Source: Mycobacterium genavense ATCC 51234 (lineage in GTDB: Bacteria; Actinomycetota; Actinomycetes; Mycobacteriales; Mycobacteriaceae). From it: a stretch of 56,937 nucleotides of DNA. Below are positions 17,597 to 27,742 of the stretch, piece after piece (position 1 is the first letter of the stretch; each line of letters starts with the position of its first letter). The DNA lies in NCBI RefSeq assembly GCF_000526915.1, contig NZ_JAGZ01000018.1, positions 1-56,937 on the forward strand, in the 5' to 3' direction. Position numbers and translations under genes: made by a program. Under the pieces are notes generated by a model. The model was not told where the DNA came from. It made no database searches and saw only the letters and a program-made list of their open reading frames with translations.

Positions 17597-18623
17597 AGCC
17601 GTCGATCGCGGGCGGTTCGTCGGCCGGGTGCTCGAGCGCGTCGAGAGCCTGATCGGCCAGCAGCCGGCCGACGTCGATCACCTCTGCTGCGCGGTGGAAA
17701 TCCAGGCTCCGGCACGTCGAACGCGGGACCTCGATCAACAGGTCGGGTGGGTAGGCCGACAGCATGTGGCGAGTGAGCGCCGACTGGGCGATGTCGAAGG
17801 CCCGGTACATCACCTCGAAGCTGCCCAGCTTCGGAACCCCCGGCGCCTCCACGAGCTCGTCGGCGTCGTCGTCGTCCTCGTCCGAGTAGGTGTCCACGCC
17901 GAAGCGGCCCAACACGGCACGCGCGGTGGGCCGGTCCAGCAGCGACCGCACGGCCGACGTGTCCAGCAGCGCGGTCGTGCTGCGCACCATGCGGTTCAGC
18001 AACTCAACGGTGGCACCGGGCTCGGGCTCGCGTTTCGCGATCACCTCGCTACCGCTGACGCCCACGGCGATGGTCAGGTCGGCATTGACCCCCGCGAGTG
18101 GGGCCATCGGCAGCGGATCCAGGATCCCGCCGTCGGCCAGCAGCCGCCCGCCGACCTCGTGCGGAGGGATCACCCCCGGAATCGCGATGGATGCCCGGAT
18201 CGCCTGGTCGAGCGGACCGTGCTGAAACCACACCGACTTGCCGGCCAGCAGGTCGGTGGCCACCGCGGTGTAGGGGATCGGCAGTTCCTCGATTGCGACC
18301 GGACCGAGGATGTCGCGCACCGCCTCGAGGATCTTTTCGGCCCGCATCACCCCCGCCGCGCTGATCGACGGGTCGAGCAACCGCAGGATGGTGCGCTGCG
18401 TCAGCGACTTGGCCCAGTCGGCGAACTCGTCGAGCCGCCCGGCGGCCTGCAACCCGCCGATCATCGCGCCCATCGACGAGCCGGTGATTCCAACGATCTC
18501 GAAGCCGCGGTCCTGCAGCGCCTCGATCACCCCGATGTGGGCATAGCCGCGGGCGCCGCCGCTCCCGAGTGCCATGGCGACCCGGGGACGTGGTGATCGA
18601 CGCGCGACGGCTTCGCCAGACAC
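17595..18623 (-). CDS. Patatin-like phospholipase, RssA type (Rv1063c-like)
   Basis: A 342-residue protein. Oxyanion loop G-S-G-G-A-R-G-Y-A-H-I-G (residues 20-31), nucleophile elbow G-S-S-M-G (Ser50) and catalytic Asp in A-D-G-G-I-L-D. All are typical of the RssA/NTE-like bacterial patatins. An acidic stretch S-D-E-D-D-D-D-A-D-E-L-V near residue 250 may be a flexible linker. The likely role is cytosolic or membrane-peripheral lipid acyl hydrolysis. The C-terminus lacks any transmembrane segment. Confidence 0.88.
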   Translation of the reverse strand: MSGEAVARRSPRPRVAMALGSGGARGYAHIGVIEALQDRGFEIVGITGSSMGAMIGGLQAAGRLDEFADWAKSLTQRTILRLLDPSISAAGVMRAEKILEAVRDILGPVAIEELPIPYTAVATDLLAGKSVWFQHGPLDQAIRASIAIPGVIPPHEVGGRLLADGGILDPLPMAPLAGVNADLTIAVGVSGSEVIAKREPEPGATVELLNRMVRSTTALLDTSAVRSLLDRPTARAVLGRFGVDTYSDEDDDDADELVEAPGVPKLGSFEVMYRAFDIAQSALTRHMLSAYPPDLLIEVPRSTCRSLDFHRAAEVIDVGRLLADQALDALEHPADEPPAIDG

Positions 18624-18715
18624 CCCTACATTTTGCGTGCCGGATCCGGCCCGCGCCGGGTCGGGTCGGCACTTTTTTCACCCATGATCGCAATTGCGCG
18701 GGAGTTCGAACGACG

Positions 18716-19156
18716 CTAGTCGCATTCGTCGTTGGCGGAGGCCCGCGCGGCGGTGATTACCGCCGCCTGCCGGGCCGGCGTCAGATCGGCCCACCTGATG
18801 TTCCAGCTGCTCGCGGTGGCCGTCGGCGACGTTTGGACCATCGCCAAATACGGCTCGAACTGGGATTCCCCGGTCTTGGGTCGCGCCGCCATCCACAGTT
18901 TTGCGGCATGACAGGCCTGGTAGTACTCCTCTTCGGTCGATTCGGCGGGGACGTCGACCTTGGTTGTCACCCCGGCCGGGGACAGGCCGACGGCCACCGC
19001 CGCCGCCGAGGTGACGCCCCACGGGCCGGCTGACGGTTGCGGGGGCGACGTGACCTTGCCGGCGCGGGCGCCATCCGACGAGCACCCCGCCAGTCCGATC
19101 GAACTCGCCACGACGAGTGCGCCCCATAACAGGGGGCGCCGACTGAACGACCGCAC
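18716..19156 (-). CDS. lpqV: Lipoprotein LpqV
   Basis: A 146-residue lipoprotein. The signal peptide ends with a good lipobox L-A-G-C (Cys25). The mature part contains K-V-D-V-P-A-E-S-T-E-E-E-Y-Y-Q-A-C-H-A-A-K and a second late Cys near the end (N-D-E-C-D), which could form one disulfide. Size and position between the patatin and the cysteine dioxygenase match lpqV (Rv1064c) of M. tuberculosis. The function is unknown. Confidence 0.88.
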   Translation of the reverse strand: MRSFSRRPLLWGALVVASSIGLAGCSSDGARAGKVTSPPQPSAGPWGVTSAAAVAVGLSPAGVTTKVDVPAESTEEEYYQACHAAKLWMAARPKTGESQFEPYLAMVQTSPTATASSWNIRWADLTPARQAAVITAARASANDECD

Positions 19157-19268
19157 GGCCTCAATCTATGCAACACTGGCGGCCGTGATGGAGCGCTTCG
19201 GATTTTGCGAGTGTTGTCGGCCTAAACGCGCCGCCCTCGCCCAATCCGATTCGTTGTGGAGTTCTGCC

Positions 19269-19868
19269 ATGTCCGTGTCCGTCGCCCGTTCCGCTGCGTT
19301 GCGCCCACCGATCCTCGCGTCGCCCTGCGCCGGCCCCACCCGGCTGCGGGTTCCCGACCTGCTGCACGCCACCGACCAGGCCGCCGATGATGTGCTCAGC
19401 GGCCGTTGCGACCACCTGCTGCCGGCGGGCGGGGTGCCGGACTCGCGGCGCTGGTTCACCCGCATCCACGGCGACGACGAGCTCGACGTCTGGCTGATCA
19501 GCTGGGTTCCCGGTCACGCCACCGAGTTGCACGATCACGGCGGGTCGCTGGGCGCGCTGACCGTGGTGTCCGGATCGCTCAACGAATTCCGTTGGGACGG
19601 AAGAAGCTTGCGGCGACGCCGGCTCGATGCCGGTGATCAGGCCGGGTTCCCGCTGGGCTGGGTGCACGACGTGGTCTGGGCGCCCCGGCCGGTGGCGCGC
19701 CCGCTGCCCGGGACCGTCACCCCGATCAAGACGCCGGGGGCGCCGACGCTGAGCGTGCACGCGTATTCACCGCCGTTGAGCGCGATGTCGTACTACGAGA
19801 TCACCGCGGACAGCAGGTTGCGCCGTCGGCGCACCGAACTGACCGATCAACCGGAGGGGACGCAATGA
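19269..19868 (+). CDS. Cysteine dioxygenase family protein (Rv1065-like)
   Basis: A 199-residue cupin. The iron ligands are visible as H88-x-H90 in E-L-H-D-H-G-G-S and His133 in G-W-V-H-D-V-V-W. The surrounding G-S-L-G-A-L-T-V-V-S-G is the cupin core. The family oxidises free cysteine to cysteine sulfinate. ATG 19269 has GGAG nine bases upstream and gives M-S-V-S-V, matching the recalled Rv1065 start; longer frames overlap LpqV. Its TGA overlaps the ATG of the rhodanese gene (ATGA), so both sulfur enzymes are coupled. Confidence 0.88.
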   Translation: MSVSVARSAALRPPILASPCAGPTRLRVPDLLHATDQAADDVLSGRCDHLLPAGGVPDSRRWFTRIHGDDELDVWLISWVPGHATELHDHGGSLGALTVVSGSLNEFRWDGRSLRRRRLDAGDQAGFPLGWVHDVVWAPRPVARPLPGTVTPIKTPGAPTLSVHAYSPPLSAMSYYEITADSRLRRRRTELTDQPEGTQ

Positions 19869-20296
19869 GCCGTATCGACGTGGTGTTGAGATCCGCCCGG
19901 CGCCGCTTTCGCCGGCTGGCGGCCACCGAGGTCCCCGATGCGCTGCGCCGCGGGGCGGTGCTCGTCGATATCCGGCCGCAGGTGCAGCGCTTCCGCGAGG
20001 GGGAGGTGCCGGGGGCGTTGGTGATCGAACGCAACGTCCTGGAATGGCGGTGCGACCCCACCAGCGATGCCCGCCTGCCGGAGGCCGTCGGCGACGACGT
20101 CGAATGGGTGATCGTGTGCTCGGAGGGCTACACCTCAAGCTTGGCCGCGGCCGCGCTGCTCGACATCGGGCTGCACCGGGCCACCGACGTCATCGGCGGT
20201 TTTCACGCGCTCGCCGGCGCGGGGGTGCTGGCCGAATTGGCCGGGAATCCGGACGTGCTGGCCAATGCCGGGGCGCCCGCCCGCCGCTGGCTCTAG
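19865..20296 (+). CDS. Rhodanese-like sulfurtransferase (Rv1066-like)
   Basis: A 143-residue single-domain rhodanese. The active loop is C-S-E-G-Y-T-S (Cys85), with the family start V-L-V-D-I-R-P and later G-G-F. It transfers sulfane sulfur to a thiophilic acceptor. Translational coupling to the cysteine dioxygenase (4-base overlap, GGAGGGG site inside that gene) suggests joint handling of cysteine sulfur. The stop TAG abuts the convergent stop of the next gene. Confidence 0.88.
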   Translation: MSRIDVVLRSARRRFRRLAATEVPDALRRGAVLVDIRPQVQRFREGEVPGALVIERNVLEWRCDPTSDARLPEAVGDDVEWVIVCSEGYTSSLAAAALLDIGLHRATDVIGGFHALAGAGVLAELAGNPDVLANAGAPARRWL

Positions 20297-22074
20297 CTAA
20301 TCGTTGGCATGCAACAGCGGTCGCAGCCGCTCGGTCTTCTCCGGCGTCCACCCCGGCGGTGACAACACCGCCGCCCAGCCGTTGGCGACGTCGGCGACGT
20401 AGCGGTGGCCGTGCCCGTCGGGCACATCGACGGCAACCGCCATGTCCGCCGACACCTGCAGGAAAGTCACCACCGGGATCCAGCGCGTTTCCGGCAGCAC
20501 GTCATATCCCCGCCGTTCGCGCAGCCAATCCGGCTCGCTGAACAGCAGACCCGGTGTCCACCAGGCGATCGGGTCGGAGGCGTGCTGCAGATACACCACC
20601 CGCGGGCGGCCCCACGGGTCCTCGGGGCGGTCCAGATTGCTTGGGCGCGCGACGAATCGGACGTTGTGGCCGTCGTTGTAGATGGGCAGCTACTCCGGTG
20701 AACCGGCGTCTCGGGTGGCGGTCAGATCCGTCCAGATCGTGTTGTTGAACGTCAGCCCGCTGAACAGGGCGCCGTGGGTGCGGGCCAACACGTTGTTGAG
20801 GCTCATGAACGGCGCCTCAGCCCGAACGAGCCCAGGCTCTCGCCGAACACCACCAGCTTGGGACGGTGCCCCTCGGGCAGTTGCCGGATCAGCCTGTCGA
20901 CGGCCTCGAACAAGGCCTGGCCGGCGTGGCGGGCGTTCTCCTTGTCCACCAGAAATGAGAGCCAGCTCGGCAGGAACGAGTACTGCATGCTGACGATCGC
21001 GGTGTCGCCGTTGTACATGTACTCCAGCGCCGAGGCTTCGGCTTCGTTGATCCAGCCGGTCCCGGTAGTCGTTGCGACCGCGACGATTTCGCGCTGTAAG
21101 CCGCCTTCGCGCTGCAGTTCACGCGCCGCCAGCTCGGCGGCCGCGGTGATGCCGTCCGCGGAATTCAGGCCGGCGTAGGCGCGGATCGGTTCGGCGGCCG
21201 GCGCGCCGTTGAACTTGGTCAGCTGGTCGACGGTCGGGCCGCCGCTGACGAAGATGCGGCCCTGGTGGCCCAGCGATTCCCACGACACCAGCGACTGCGG
21301 ACCACCGGATCGCAGCGGGCTTTTCGGCATGGCGATCGCGGGATTCATTTCGTTGTTGGTCGTGGCGAAGGTGTTGTTCATGGTGCGCATCGCGAACTTG
21401 AGCACGACGCCGTTGAGCACCGTGATCGTCAACACCACCAGCAGCACCACCACGATGGTCACCGAGAGGCGAAACGGCGCGATCCGATCCAGTTGTCCCA
21501 CAAGGAAACTGACCAGTATCCGGATGGCTTGGCCGATTTCGACGACGGTGAACAGCACGATGACGGACAGGATCGCGGCCGTGGGGTAGTCGTACCACTT
21601 CAGGTGTCCGATCCCCATCAGGTCGCGCACGTCGTCCTGCCAGACGTGAAACCAGATCGCCATCAGCACCTGGACCACCAGGGCGACCGGGATCAATACC
21701 TTCCATGCCCAGCGCGGCGACGGCGGGCTGTAGTTCTTGGTGCGCATGTATCGGACCAGCCAGACCGAAAAGACGCCCAGCCCATAGCCGATGGCGCCGG
21801 AGAACCCGCTGACCAGCGCCTGGAAGATCGCGCCACGCGGCAGCATCGACGGTGTCATCGAGAACCAGATGAAGATCAGGCCGACCGTGGTGCCGGTGAA
21901 GGTGTAGTGGGGAACCCAAAATGGCTTGGTCGCGATGTCCACCAGTCCGGTGGTGTCGGGGTCTTCTTGCGCCGCGTCGGGTTTGGTGGCGACGCTTGCC
22001 TGCGGGCCCGCGACTTGGGCTGCGCCGGCCGCCGATTGGTCGTCGGCGCCGGTCGCAGAACCTGGCTCGCTCAT
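20297..22074 (-). pseudogene. Alpha/beta-hydrolase membrane protein (Rv1069c-like, Abhydrolase_9 type), two lesions
   Basis: The N-terminal 220 residues hold several transmembrane helices (around 50-70, 85-100, 120-140, 165-185 and 205-225). A soluble hydrolase domain follows, with the nucleophile elbow G-E-S-L-G-S-F-G. Directly after it one C is missing from a run at 20821-20823, and translation ends at L-R-R-R-S. Restoring a base gives E-A-P-F-M-S-L-N-N-V-L-A-R-T-H-G and then an in-frame TAG at 20690-20692, where S-P-E-W-L-P-I-Y would need TGG. Beyond it the frame is open to 20297. Fully restored length is about 592 residues. Two independent lesions make this a real pseudogene. Confidence 0.92.
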
Positions 22075-22083
22075 GGGGGCATC

Positions 22084-22869
22084 TTAGCGATGCGTGAAGT
22101 GGGGATCCCGCTTCTCGACGAATGCCGCCATCCCCTCGGACTGGTCGTGGGTCGCGAAAGTCGAATAGAACAACCGTCGTTCGTAGAGCAGCCCCTCGGC
22201 CAGGGTGGATTCGAAGGCGCGGTTGACGGCTTCTTTGGCCATCCGGGATGCCGAAAGCGACATCCGCGAAATGGTGGTGGCGACGGCCTTGGCCTCGGTG
22301 AGCAGATCGTCGGCCGGCACCACCCGGGAAACCAGCCCGCTGCGTTCGGCCTCGTCGGCGCCGATGGTGCGACCGGTCAGGATCAGGTCCATCGCCTTGG
22401 CCTTGCCGATGGCGCGAGTGAGTCGCTGCGAACCGCCCATGCCCGGCAGCACACCGAGTTTGATCTCGGGCTGGCCGAATTTCGCGGTGTCCGCGGCGAT
22501 CAGCAGGTCGCACATCATCGCCAGCTCGCAGCCACCGCCCAGTGCGTATCCGGCCACCGCGGCGATGGTCGGGGTGCGTACGGCGGCCAGCTTGCCCCAG
22601 GTGGCGAAGAAGTCGGCGCCGAACGCGTCGGCGAAGCTCAGCCCGGCCATCTCCTTGATGTCGGCACCCGCCGCAAAGGCCTTGCCGCCCGCGCCGGTGA
22701 TGATGATCGCCCCGATACCCGAATCGTTGTCGAATTCGGTTGCCGCGCTGGTGACTTCGTTCATCACCTGGCTGTTGAGCGCGTTGAGCGCCTCCGGCCG
22801 GTTCAGCGTGATGATCCCGACCCGCTCGTCGCGCTCGACGAGGATGGTCTCATAGTTTGTGTTGCTCAC
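22084..22869 (-). CDS. echA8: Enoyl-CoA hydratase EchA8
   Basis: A 261-residue crotonase-fold enzyme. Oxyanion-hole loops G-G-K-A-F-A-A-G-A-D-I-K-E-M and A-L-G-G-G-C-E-L-A-M are intact, with N-R-P-E-A-L-N-A-L near the start. It hydrates 2-enoyl-CoA in beta-oxidation. Only 12 bases separate it from echA9 upstream and 9 bases from the broken hydrolase gene downstream, which indicates one operon. Length and order match echA8 (Rv1070c). Confidence 0.93.
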   Translation of the reverse strand: MSNTNYETILVERDERVGIITLNRPEALNALNSQVMNEVTSAATEFDNDSGIGAIIITGAGGKAFAAGADIKEMAGLSFADAFGADFFATWGKLAAVRTPTIAAVAGYALGGGCELAMMCDLLIAADTAKFGQPEIKLGVLPGMGGSQRLTRAIGKAKAMDLILTGRTIGADEAERSGLVSRVVPADDLLTEAKAVATTISRMSLSASRMAKEAVNRAFESTLAEGLLYERRLFYSTFATHDQSEGMAAFVEKRDPHFTHR

Positions 22870-22881
22870 CGCATCGCCTTT

Positions 22882-23931
22882 CTAGAATTTCAGGTCGTCG
22901 TCGACCGGCGCGAAATACGCCTCGATGTCGGCCGCGGAGACCCCGGCCAAGGTCGGCGGCGACCACTTCGGATTGCGATCTTTGTCGATGATCTGCGCGC
23001 GAATGCCTTCCACCAGATCGTGGGAGCGCGCCGAGGCCGACGATACTCGATAGTCTTGAACCAGAACGTCTTCCAGCGTTTCCATCTTTGCCGCCCGGCG
23101 CACCGCCTCCAGCGTCACCGATACCGCGATGGGGGATCGGGTGGCGATCAGGTCGGCGGCGTCGTGCGCTGGTTGGGCGTCATGGGCGCGCAGCGCCGCG
23201 ATGATGTCCGCCACGGTGTCGCCGGCGAAGCATTCGTCGATCCAATCTCGTTGCGCGACAAGACTACTGGGTGGCGGCTCGACGGCGTGTGCGGCGAGCG
23301 CGCTGTCGACGTCGCCCGAGACGATGGCGGCGGTGAACGCCTCGAGTTGGTCGTGGCCGACGTAGTGGTCGGCGAATCCCAGAGCGATGGCGTCCGCGCC
23401 GTCGAACGGCGCGCCGGTCAGACCGGCGTACAAGCCGAGCGCCCCCGGCGCCCGGGACAGCAGAAACGCGCCGCCCACGTCGGGGATGAAACCGATGCCG
23501 ACCTCCGGCATTGCGATCTTGGACTTTTCGGTCACCACCCGGACGCTGCTGTGCGCGCTGACGCCGACGCCACCGCCCATCACGATGCCGTCCATCAACG
23601 ACACGTAAGGCTTGGGGAAGCGGCCGATCTGGCCGTTGAGCCGGTACTCGTCGCGCCAGAATTTGCGTACCTCTACGCCGTCCTTGCGGGCGCTGTGGTA
23701 GACCGCGACCACGTCGCCGCCGGCGCACAGCCCGCGCTCGCCGGCGCCGGACAGCACCACCGCGCGCACCGAATCGTCGTTTTCCCACCGCGTGAGCAGC
23801 GGGGCGAGCACGTCGACCATCGTCTGGTTCAGCGAGTTGATGGCCTTGGGGCGGTTGAGCGTGATCAGGCCGACGCCATTGTCGACACGGGTCAAAATCT
23901 CGTCGGATGTCTCGGTCGCGCCTTCGGTCAC
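22882..23931 (-). CDS. echA9: EchA9, enoyl-CoA hydratase / 3-hydroxyisobutyryl-CoA hydrolase-like
   Basis: From GTG 23931 the protein has 349 residues. GTG is preferred because AAAGG lies seven bases before it; ATG 23946 has no ribosome site. The sequence is crotonase-like (N-R-P-K-A-I-N-S-L-N, L-C-A-G-G-D-V, M-D-G-I-V-M-G-G-G-V-G), and the length plus C-terminal extension fit the 3-hydroxyisobutyryl-CoA hydrolase branch used in valine breakdown. Either role is possible. First gene of the echA9-echA8 operon, divergent from the BAX-inhibitor-like gene. Confidence 0.9.
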   Translation of the reverse strand: MTEGATETSDEILTRVDNGVGLITLNRPKAINSLNQTMVDVLAPLLTRWENDDSVRAVVLSGAGERGLCAGGDVVAVYHSARKDGVEVRKFWRDEYRLNGQIGRFPKPYVSLMDGIVMGGGVGVSAHSSVRVVTEKSKIAMPEVGIGFIPDVGGAFLLSRAPGALGLYAGLTGAPFDGADAIALGFADHYVGHDQLEAFTAAIVSGDVDSALAAHAVEPPPSSLVAQRDWIDECFAGDTVADIIAALRAHDAQPAHDAADLIATRSPIAVSVTLEAVRRAAKMETLEDVLVQDYRVSSASARSHDLVEGIRAQIIDKDRNPKWSPPTLAGVSAADIEAYFAPVDDDLKF

Positions 23932-24052
23932 GCGCCAGCCTTTCATCGTTTCGAGGGCTTTACGGGTCGGTCATCTGTGCCCAGGGTGGCGCGGCGATGA
24001 CTTCTGGGCCTTGACCAGCAATCTAGATCGTGACAACTGGGGCGATGCCCGC

Positions 24053-24073
24053 GGGTAAGGATCGGGTAAGGAT
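24053..24073 (+). repeat. Tandem direct repeat GGGTAAGGATC/GGGTAAGGATT
   Basis: Two copies of GGGTAAGGAT sit 11 bases apart (24053-24062 and 24064-24073) in the divergent intergenic region between echA9 and the BAX-inhibitor-like gene. One helical turn spacing is typical of transcription factor half-sites. Confidence 0.45.
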
Positions 24074-24211
24074 TATGTTTGAGCCGACGACAGTCACCGA
24101 GCCCCGGATATACCCTGAAATAACCAGTTCCGCTGGGAACCTGGAAAGGCGGCTGATCGTTGAGCAGGTGTTCGCACAGCTCGAAGCCACAGTCTTAGAG
24201 AGGATCCGACG

Positions 24212-25057
24212 GTGCGGGAGACCAGTAACCCGGTATTTCGTTCGCTGCCCAAGCAGGGCGGCGGATACGCGCAATTCGGCACTGGCGCGGCCCAGATGCA
24301 GCAGGGGCACTACCAAGCTGACCCCTACCAGGCTCCATACCAGGAGGCCAAGGCCACCCGTCCGGTGACCATCGACGACGTCGTCACGAAGACCGGCATC
24401 ACGCTGGGCGTGCTGACCGTCTCGGCGATCGTTTCCTACTTCCTGGTGGCCAACAATCTCGCGCTGGCGATGCCGCTGACCCTGATCGGGGCGCTCGGCG
24501 GTTTCGTGCTGGTGATGATCGCGATGTTCGGCCGCAAGCAGGACAACCCGGGGATCGTGCTGAGTTACGCCGTTCTCGAGGGCCTGTTCCTCGGCGCGGT
24601 CTCGTTCGTCTTCGCCAACTTCCAGGTGTCGAACGTCAACGCCGGCGCGCTGATCGGTGAGGCGGTCCTGGGCACCTTCGGGGTGTTCTTCGGAATGGTC
24701 GTCGTCTACAAGACCGGCGCCATTCGGGTCACGCCCAAGTTCACCCGCTGGGTGGTCGGCGCGATGTTCGGTGCGTTGGCCCTGATGATCGGCAACCTGG
24801 TGCTCGGCATGTTCGGTGTCGGTGGCGGTGCGGGCCTCGGCCTGCGCAGCGGCGGACCGCTGGCGATCCTGTTCTCGCTGGTCGTGATTGGTATCGCCGC
24901 GTTCAGTTTCCTGATCGACTTCGACGCGGCCGACCAGATGATCCGCGCGGGAGCGCCCGAGAAGGCGGCGTGGGGCATCGCGCTCGGCCTGACCGTGACG
25001 CTGGTCTGGCTGTACCTCGAGATCCTGCGTCTGCTCAGTTATCTGCAGAACGATTAG
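24212..25057 (+). CDS. BAX inhibitor-1/YccA family membrane protein (Rv1072-like)
   Basis: A 281-residue integral membrane protein. The N-terminal 55 residues are soluble and Gln/Tyr-rich. They are followed by about seven hydrophobic helices (roughly 65-85, 90-107, 115-135, 140-160, 175-195, 210-228, 248-270) and the family segment F-L-I-D-F-D-A-A-D-Q-M-I. The family is associated with membrane calcium leak or stress tolerance, with no defined role in mycobacteria. The GTG start at 24212 has GAGAGGA about 8 bases upstream. A terminator-like hairpin follows. Confidence 0.88.
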   Translation: MRETSNPVFRSLPKQGGGYAQFGTGAAQMQQGHYQADPYQAPYQEAKATRPVTIDDVVTKTGITLGVLTVSAIVSYFLVANNLALAMPLTLIGALGGFVLVMIAMFGRKQDNPGIVLSYAVLEGLFLGAVSFVFANFQVSNVNAGALIGEAVLGTFGVFFGMVVVYKTGAIRVTPKFTRWVVGAMFGALALMIGNLVLGMFGVGGGAGLGLRSGGPLAILFSLVVIGIAAFSFLIDFDAADQMIRAGAPEKAAWGIALGLTVTLVWLYLEILRLLSYLQND

Positions 25058-25073
25058 TTTTCTACGACAAGAG

Positions 25074-25105
25074 CCGGCACACGTACGGGCGTGCCGGATT
25101 TTGTC
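25074..25105 (+). terminator. Intrinsic-type terminator after the BAX-inhibitor-like gene
   Basis: CCGGCAC (25074-25080) pairs perfectly with GTGCCGG (25091-25097), followed by ATTTTGTC. The stem plus T-rich tail 17 bases after the stop codon fits a rho-independent terminator. Confidence 0.7.
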
Positions 25106-25127
25106 TGCGCTGGAGAAGGCTTGCCGG

Positions 25128-25231
25128 CGTTGCGTGTGCGGCTGCGGCCTTGAGTGTGCGGCTACTGCTGTCTGGCCCTGCGTGTCGCCCAGCCTGGGGG
25201 CACACGCAAAGCCCAGGACGCACACGCAACG
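25128..25231. repeat. Cluster of TGCGTGTGCG motifs with a 13-bp inverted repeat
   Basis: CGTTGCGTGTGCG at 25128-25140 is repeated as its exact reverse complement CGCACACGCAACG at 25219-25231. Between them lie looser copies: GAGTGTGCGGC near 25152, CTGCGTGTCG near 25178 and, inverted, GGCACACGCAAAG near 25199. The block fills the space between two convergent genes. Confidence 0.7.
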
Positions 25232-25244
25232 CTGACTCAACGAC

Positions 25245-26462
<1,218 letters not shown>

Positions 26463-26552
26463 GACGGTTCCCTCCAAGATGTTCGCTCGCGTGAAGTGCG
26501 GGTGGCAGATCCACCCCGACGCGCTAAGGCATATCTAGACGGTGCCGATTAA

Positions 26553-27512
26553 TCAGTTCGACGACGGGGCGGCCTCGCTGGGCGCCGGGCGCCGCCACAG
26601 CCGCGACATGGCGCTGAGCGGGGTGTGGCCGCCGGTGACCATGGGTGTCTCGGCGCGCGCGGCCCGGTTCAGCACCGGACCCTCGATCTGTTCGCCCAGC
26701 GCATCGCAGAGCGCCACCAGCAGTTGCGCGGCGGCCAAGGCGTACGCGGTGGGCGAGGGGTGAAAGCCGTCCGCAGAGAACATCAGCTCGGGAGTGGCCC
26801 GGAATTGGGGAGCCAGCAGGTGCGCCAGCGGCACCGGCACGCCGCCGGCGGACCGCACGGCCGTGGTCTGCGCGCGGGCGAGCTGTCGGGTCCGCGCGTG
26901 GGCCAGCGACCGCAACGGTTGGGGGATCGCGGAGATCACGCCCAGATCCGGGCAGGTGCCGACGACCACGACCGCGCCCCGCGACCGCAGCTTGCGCACC
27001 ATGCGGCCCAGCCGTCGCGCGGACTGGCTGATCCCGTTCAGGGCGGTCACATCGTTGGCGCCGATCATCATCACGGCCGCGTCCGGCGGTGGCCCGGCCA
27101 CGAACATCGCGTCGACCTGCCTGCAGACGCCCTTCGACGTGGCCCCGACAATTGCCTTGGTGCTCAACCGAATACGTTTGCCGCTCTGCTCGGCAAGGCC
27201 GCGCGCGATCAACACGCCCGGCACTCCTTCGGCGCTCGCGCAGCCGTACCCGGTGGCGGTCGAGTCGCCGAAGATCATCAGGTGCAGATCCGCGGACATG
27301 CCGCGCTGCCAGCGTTCCACCGGGCCGCCGCCGGGTGAGTACACGCCGTCGGCGCGGGGCGGGATGTCCCAGGCCCTGGGGATGACGGTGCGCGCGTGGG
27401 TTGCCTGGCCGACGAGCAAATTCCGCGCCCCCAGATAGGCCGTACCTGTCGAGGCGACTGCGCCCGCCGTGGCCAGGGCGATTGTCGAAAGACGTGGCAC
27501 CCTAACGGTCAC
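26553..27512 (-). CDS. Secreted or membrane-anchored SGNH/GDSL hydrolase (Rv1075c-like)
   Basis: A 319-residue protein with an N-terminal hydrophobic segment (residues 8-28) that may be a signal anchor. Block I is F-G-D-S-T-A-T-G-Y-G (Ser84), block III is G-A-N-D-V, and the Asp-His pair is in S-A-D-G-F-H-P-S. These are the catalytic residues of SGNH esterases. The M. tuberculosis homologue is described as a GDSL esterase. The C-terminal 50 residues are Pro/Ala-rich. It is followed by fadA3 on the same strand, 90 bases away. Confidence 0.87.
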   Translation of the reverse strand: MTVRVPRLSTIALATAGAVASTGTAYLGARNLLVGQATHARTVIPRAWDIPPRADGVYSPGGGPVERWQRGMSADLHLMIFGDSTATGYGCASAEGVPGVLIARGLAEQSGKRIRLSTKAIVGATSKGVCRQVDAMFVAGPPPDAAVMMIGANDVTALNGISQSARRLGRMVRKLRSRGAVVVVGTCPDLGVISAIPQPLRSLAHARTRQLARAQTTAVRSAGGVPVPLAHLLAPQFRATPELMFSADGFHPSPTAYALAAAQLLVALCDALGEQIEGPVLNRAARAETPMVTGGHTPLSAMSRLWRRPAPSEAAPSSN

Positions 27513-27742
27513 GGGATCAGTTTAGATCGACTGTCGTGTTTGCGCGGACACCCGGCAAACAATGCGGTCACGTTGTGAATCAGATGTGGTATCAAATCAG
27601 ACTCTTCAAACGTTCCTTTAAGAAATGCCTGCGAAGCTAAGTTTAACGGGTTGGCTGAACGACTCGGCGCACGAATTGAACTGGGCGCTCGGCTTGCTCG
27701 TCACATGCTGTATCGCACTACAAAGGCGTAGGAGTGTCGAGC

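Noticed and set aside
21265..24000. Very long plus-strand frame of 911 codons
   Set aside because: It lies antisense to the Rv1069c-like, echA8 and echA9 genes, and its product is Arg/His/Asp-rich without domains: a GC-driven shadow frame.
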